From: Methanomethylovorans sp.
GTDB lineage: Archaea > Halobacteriota > Methanosarcinia > Methanosarcinales > Methanosarcinaceae
DNA: 5,425 nucleotides
Direction of reading: 5' to 3'
Assembly: GCA_020854785.1 (NCBI GenBank)
Contig: JAHFZE010000193.1
Span: forward strand, 1-5,425
This document shows, piece by piece, positions 4,597 to 5,425 of the stretch. Positions within the stretch are counted from its first letter, which is position 1. The number at the start of each line of letters is the position of its first letter. The notes beneath the pieces are model-generated. The model did no database searches. It worked only from the letters and a program-made list of their open reading frames with translations, and was not told where the DNA came from. The position numbers were made by a program, and so were the translations under genes.

Positions 4597-5425
4597 TCAT
4601 CCTTCTTGTTCACCAAAGCACTTTTCGATATGTTCTTGAGATGTTGGTTTTGTCATAAGGCTGACACCTACGGCAAAGAATATTGAAAGCGGTGTAGCCA
4701 CCAGTATAGGGTCCACTAATGTCCATGTTCCTGTAAGTAATGTTGTCTGGCCGAAGATCGCTTGGCTAATCCCCAGTGCGCTAGCTTCTTTGGCATGTAC
4801 GAAGGTAAGCCAGAAAAGACTGCTGAAAGTGCCCACCAGCAGGCTTGCAATCGCTCCTTCTTTTGTCATGCGCTTCCAGAATATGGCGCCTGCGTACATG
4901 GGCAGGAAAGCAGCAGCGGTCAAACCAAAGAAAATAGCTGTTGCCCTGGCAATAATACCTATCGGAAGAGTGTAGGCGAGAATTACGCTTATGATAATAG
5001 TAATCCCAATACCCAGTTTTGTAATGCTTATTGTATGTCCTATCTTGCCGCGCATTATGGATTCTCTGTAAAGGTCATGGCCTATGGCAGTACCCATGTT
5101 ATGGAAAAGTGAGCTGAGGGTTGACATGGCTGCTGCCAGAAGTGTCAGCATGAAGAATACAACGAATATGTCAGGCATAGCGCTATTTATATACTCCGGC
5201 ATGATCTTGTCGATATTTCCGCCAGCTACATCCATGGACAGCATGCCTCTGGTATTGATGAAATACACGTTGGATAGAGCTCCTACTACGTATGCGACCC
5301 CGACCATCATGAAGATGAAAGGTCCTCCCGAGAGTACTGCTCTTTTGAGTGAGGTTGTATTCTTAACAGTCATGAACCTTACAGCAAGCTGAGGCTGGGC
5401 CAATACTCCTATCCCGACTCCAAGA
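4597..5425 (-). CDS. Sodium:solute symporter (SSS family), 5' end outside the window
   Basis: C-terminal half of a second Na+-coupled membrane symporter. The frame is open to the right edge: the codons at 5424-5404 read LGVGIGV, matching residues 257-263 of the neighbouring symporter, so the true start lies beyond the window and the internal TTG near 5403 is not a start. It contains AAAMSTLSS with the predicted Na+-site Ser/Thr, AFLPMYAGAIFWKRMTKEG, and a tail with QEHIEKCF. By hand alignment it is about 72% identical to the other symporter over some 267 residues with no gaps until the last residues. Differences include an arginine where the neighbour has proline (IIARATA against IIAPATA) and a more variable loop (FINTRGMLSMD against FFQKNEMISLA), which may mean a different substrate or affinity. 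A small accessory gene may lie just upstream of it, out of view. Confidence 0.92.
   Translation of the reverse strand, partial: LGVGIGVLAQPQLAVRFMTVKNTTSLKRAVLSGGPFIFMMVGVAYVVGALSNVYFINTRGMLSMDVAGGNIDKIMPEYINSAMPDIFVVFFMLTLLAAAMSTLSSLFHNMGTAIGHDLYRESIMRGKIGHTISITKLGIGITIIISVILAYTLPIGIIARATAIFFGLTAAAFLPMYAGAIFWKRMTKEGAIASLLVGTFSSLFWLTFVHAKEASALGISQAIFGQTTLLTGTWTLVDPILVATPLSIFFAVGVSLMTKPTSQEHIEKCFGEQEG

Noticed and set aside
5380..5403. Internal TTG near 5403 as the start of the right-hand symporter
   Set aside because: The same frame stays open to the window edge and the upstream codons match the paralogue (LGVGIGV), so the gene is simply cut by the window.
2600..5425. Repeats between the two symporter genes as a mobile or CRISPR-like repeat
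   Set aside because: The shared DNA stretches follow codon-by-codon similarity of paralogous proteins; there are no regular spacers, transposase or terminal repeats.

Overview
The window looks like chromosomal DNA from a methanogenic archaeon, most probably of the Methanosarcinales (Methanolobus, Methanococcoides or Methanomethylovorans type). The reasons are a DUF2117 protein (a family I know mainly from methanogens), AT-rich TATA boxes upstream of the genes, Shine-Dalgarno motifs of the GGAGGTGATC kind, T-tract terminators, and a sodium:solute symporter paired with a tiny single-helix partner. The species assignment is inference. I see no insertion sequence, CRISPR, tRNA or rRNA.

Layout. 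From the left, on the minus strand, come a small winged-helix transcription regulator (9-392) and, upstream of it, a DUF2117 protein of unknown function (502-1656). A 78-bp divergent promoter region separates DUF2117 from a plus-strand metallo-beta-lactamase-fold hydrolase of the UPF0173 type (1735-2427). Next is a 272-bp convergent intergenic region. It is not empty: it carries a strong TATA box pointing right, a long-range 11-bp inverted repeat starting where transcription should start, and facing T-tract terminators. Together these suggest a small structured RNA.

The right half is a transporter cluster read on the minus strand. A partial sodium:solute symporter (from the right edge to 4597) is followed by a T-rich terminator. 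A new promoter then drives a two-gene operon: a 41-residue one-helix protein (4292-4417), overlapped by one base by a full-length 530-residue symporter (2700-4292). The two symporters are about 72% identical over their shared C-terminal half, so they are a tandem duplication. The small protein probably helps the symporter fold, insert or work. The transported substrate cannot be read from the sequence.

The items most worth following up are the putative structured RNA at about 2457-2640, the overlooked 41-residue partner protein, the duplicated symporters with a shared cysteine-containing tail, and an 8-bp inverted repeat spanning the divergent promoter.
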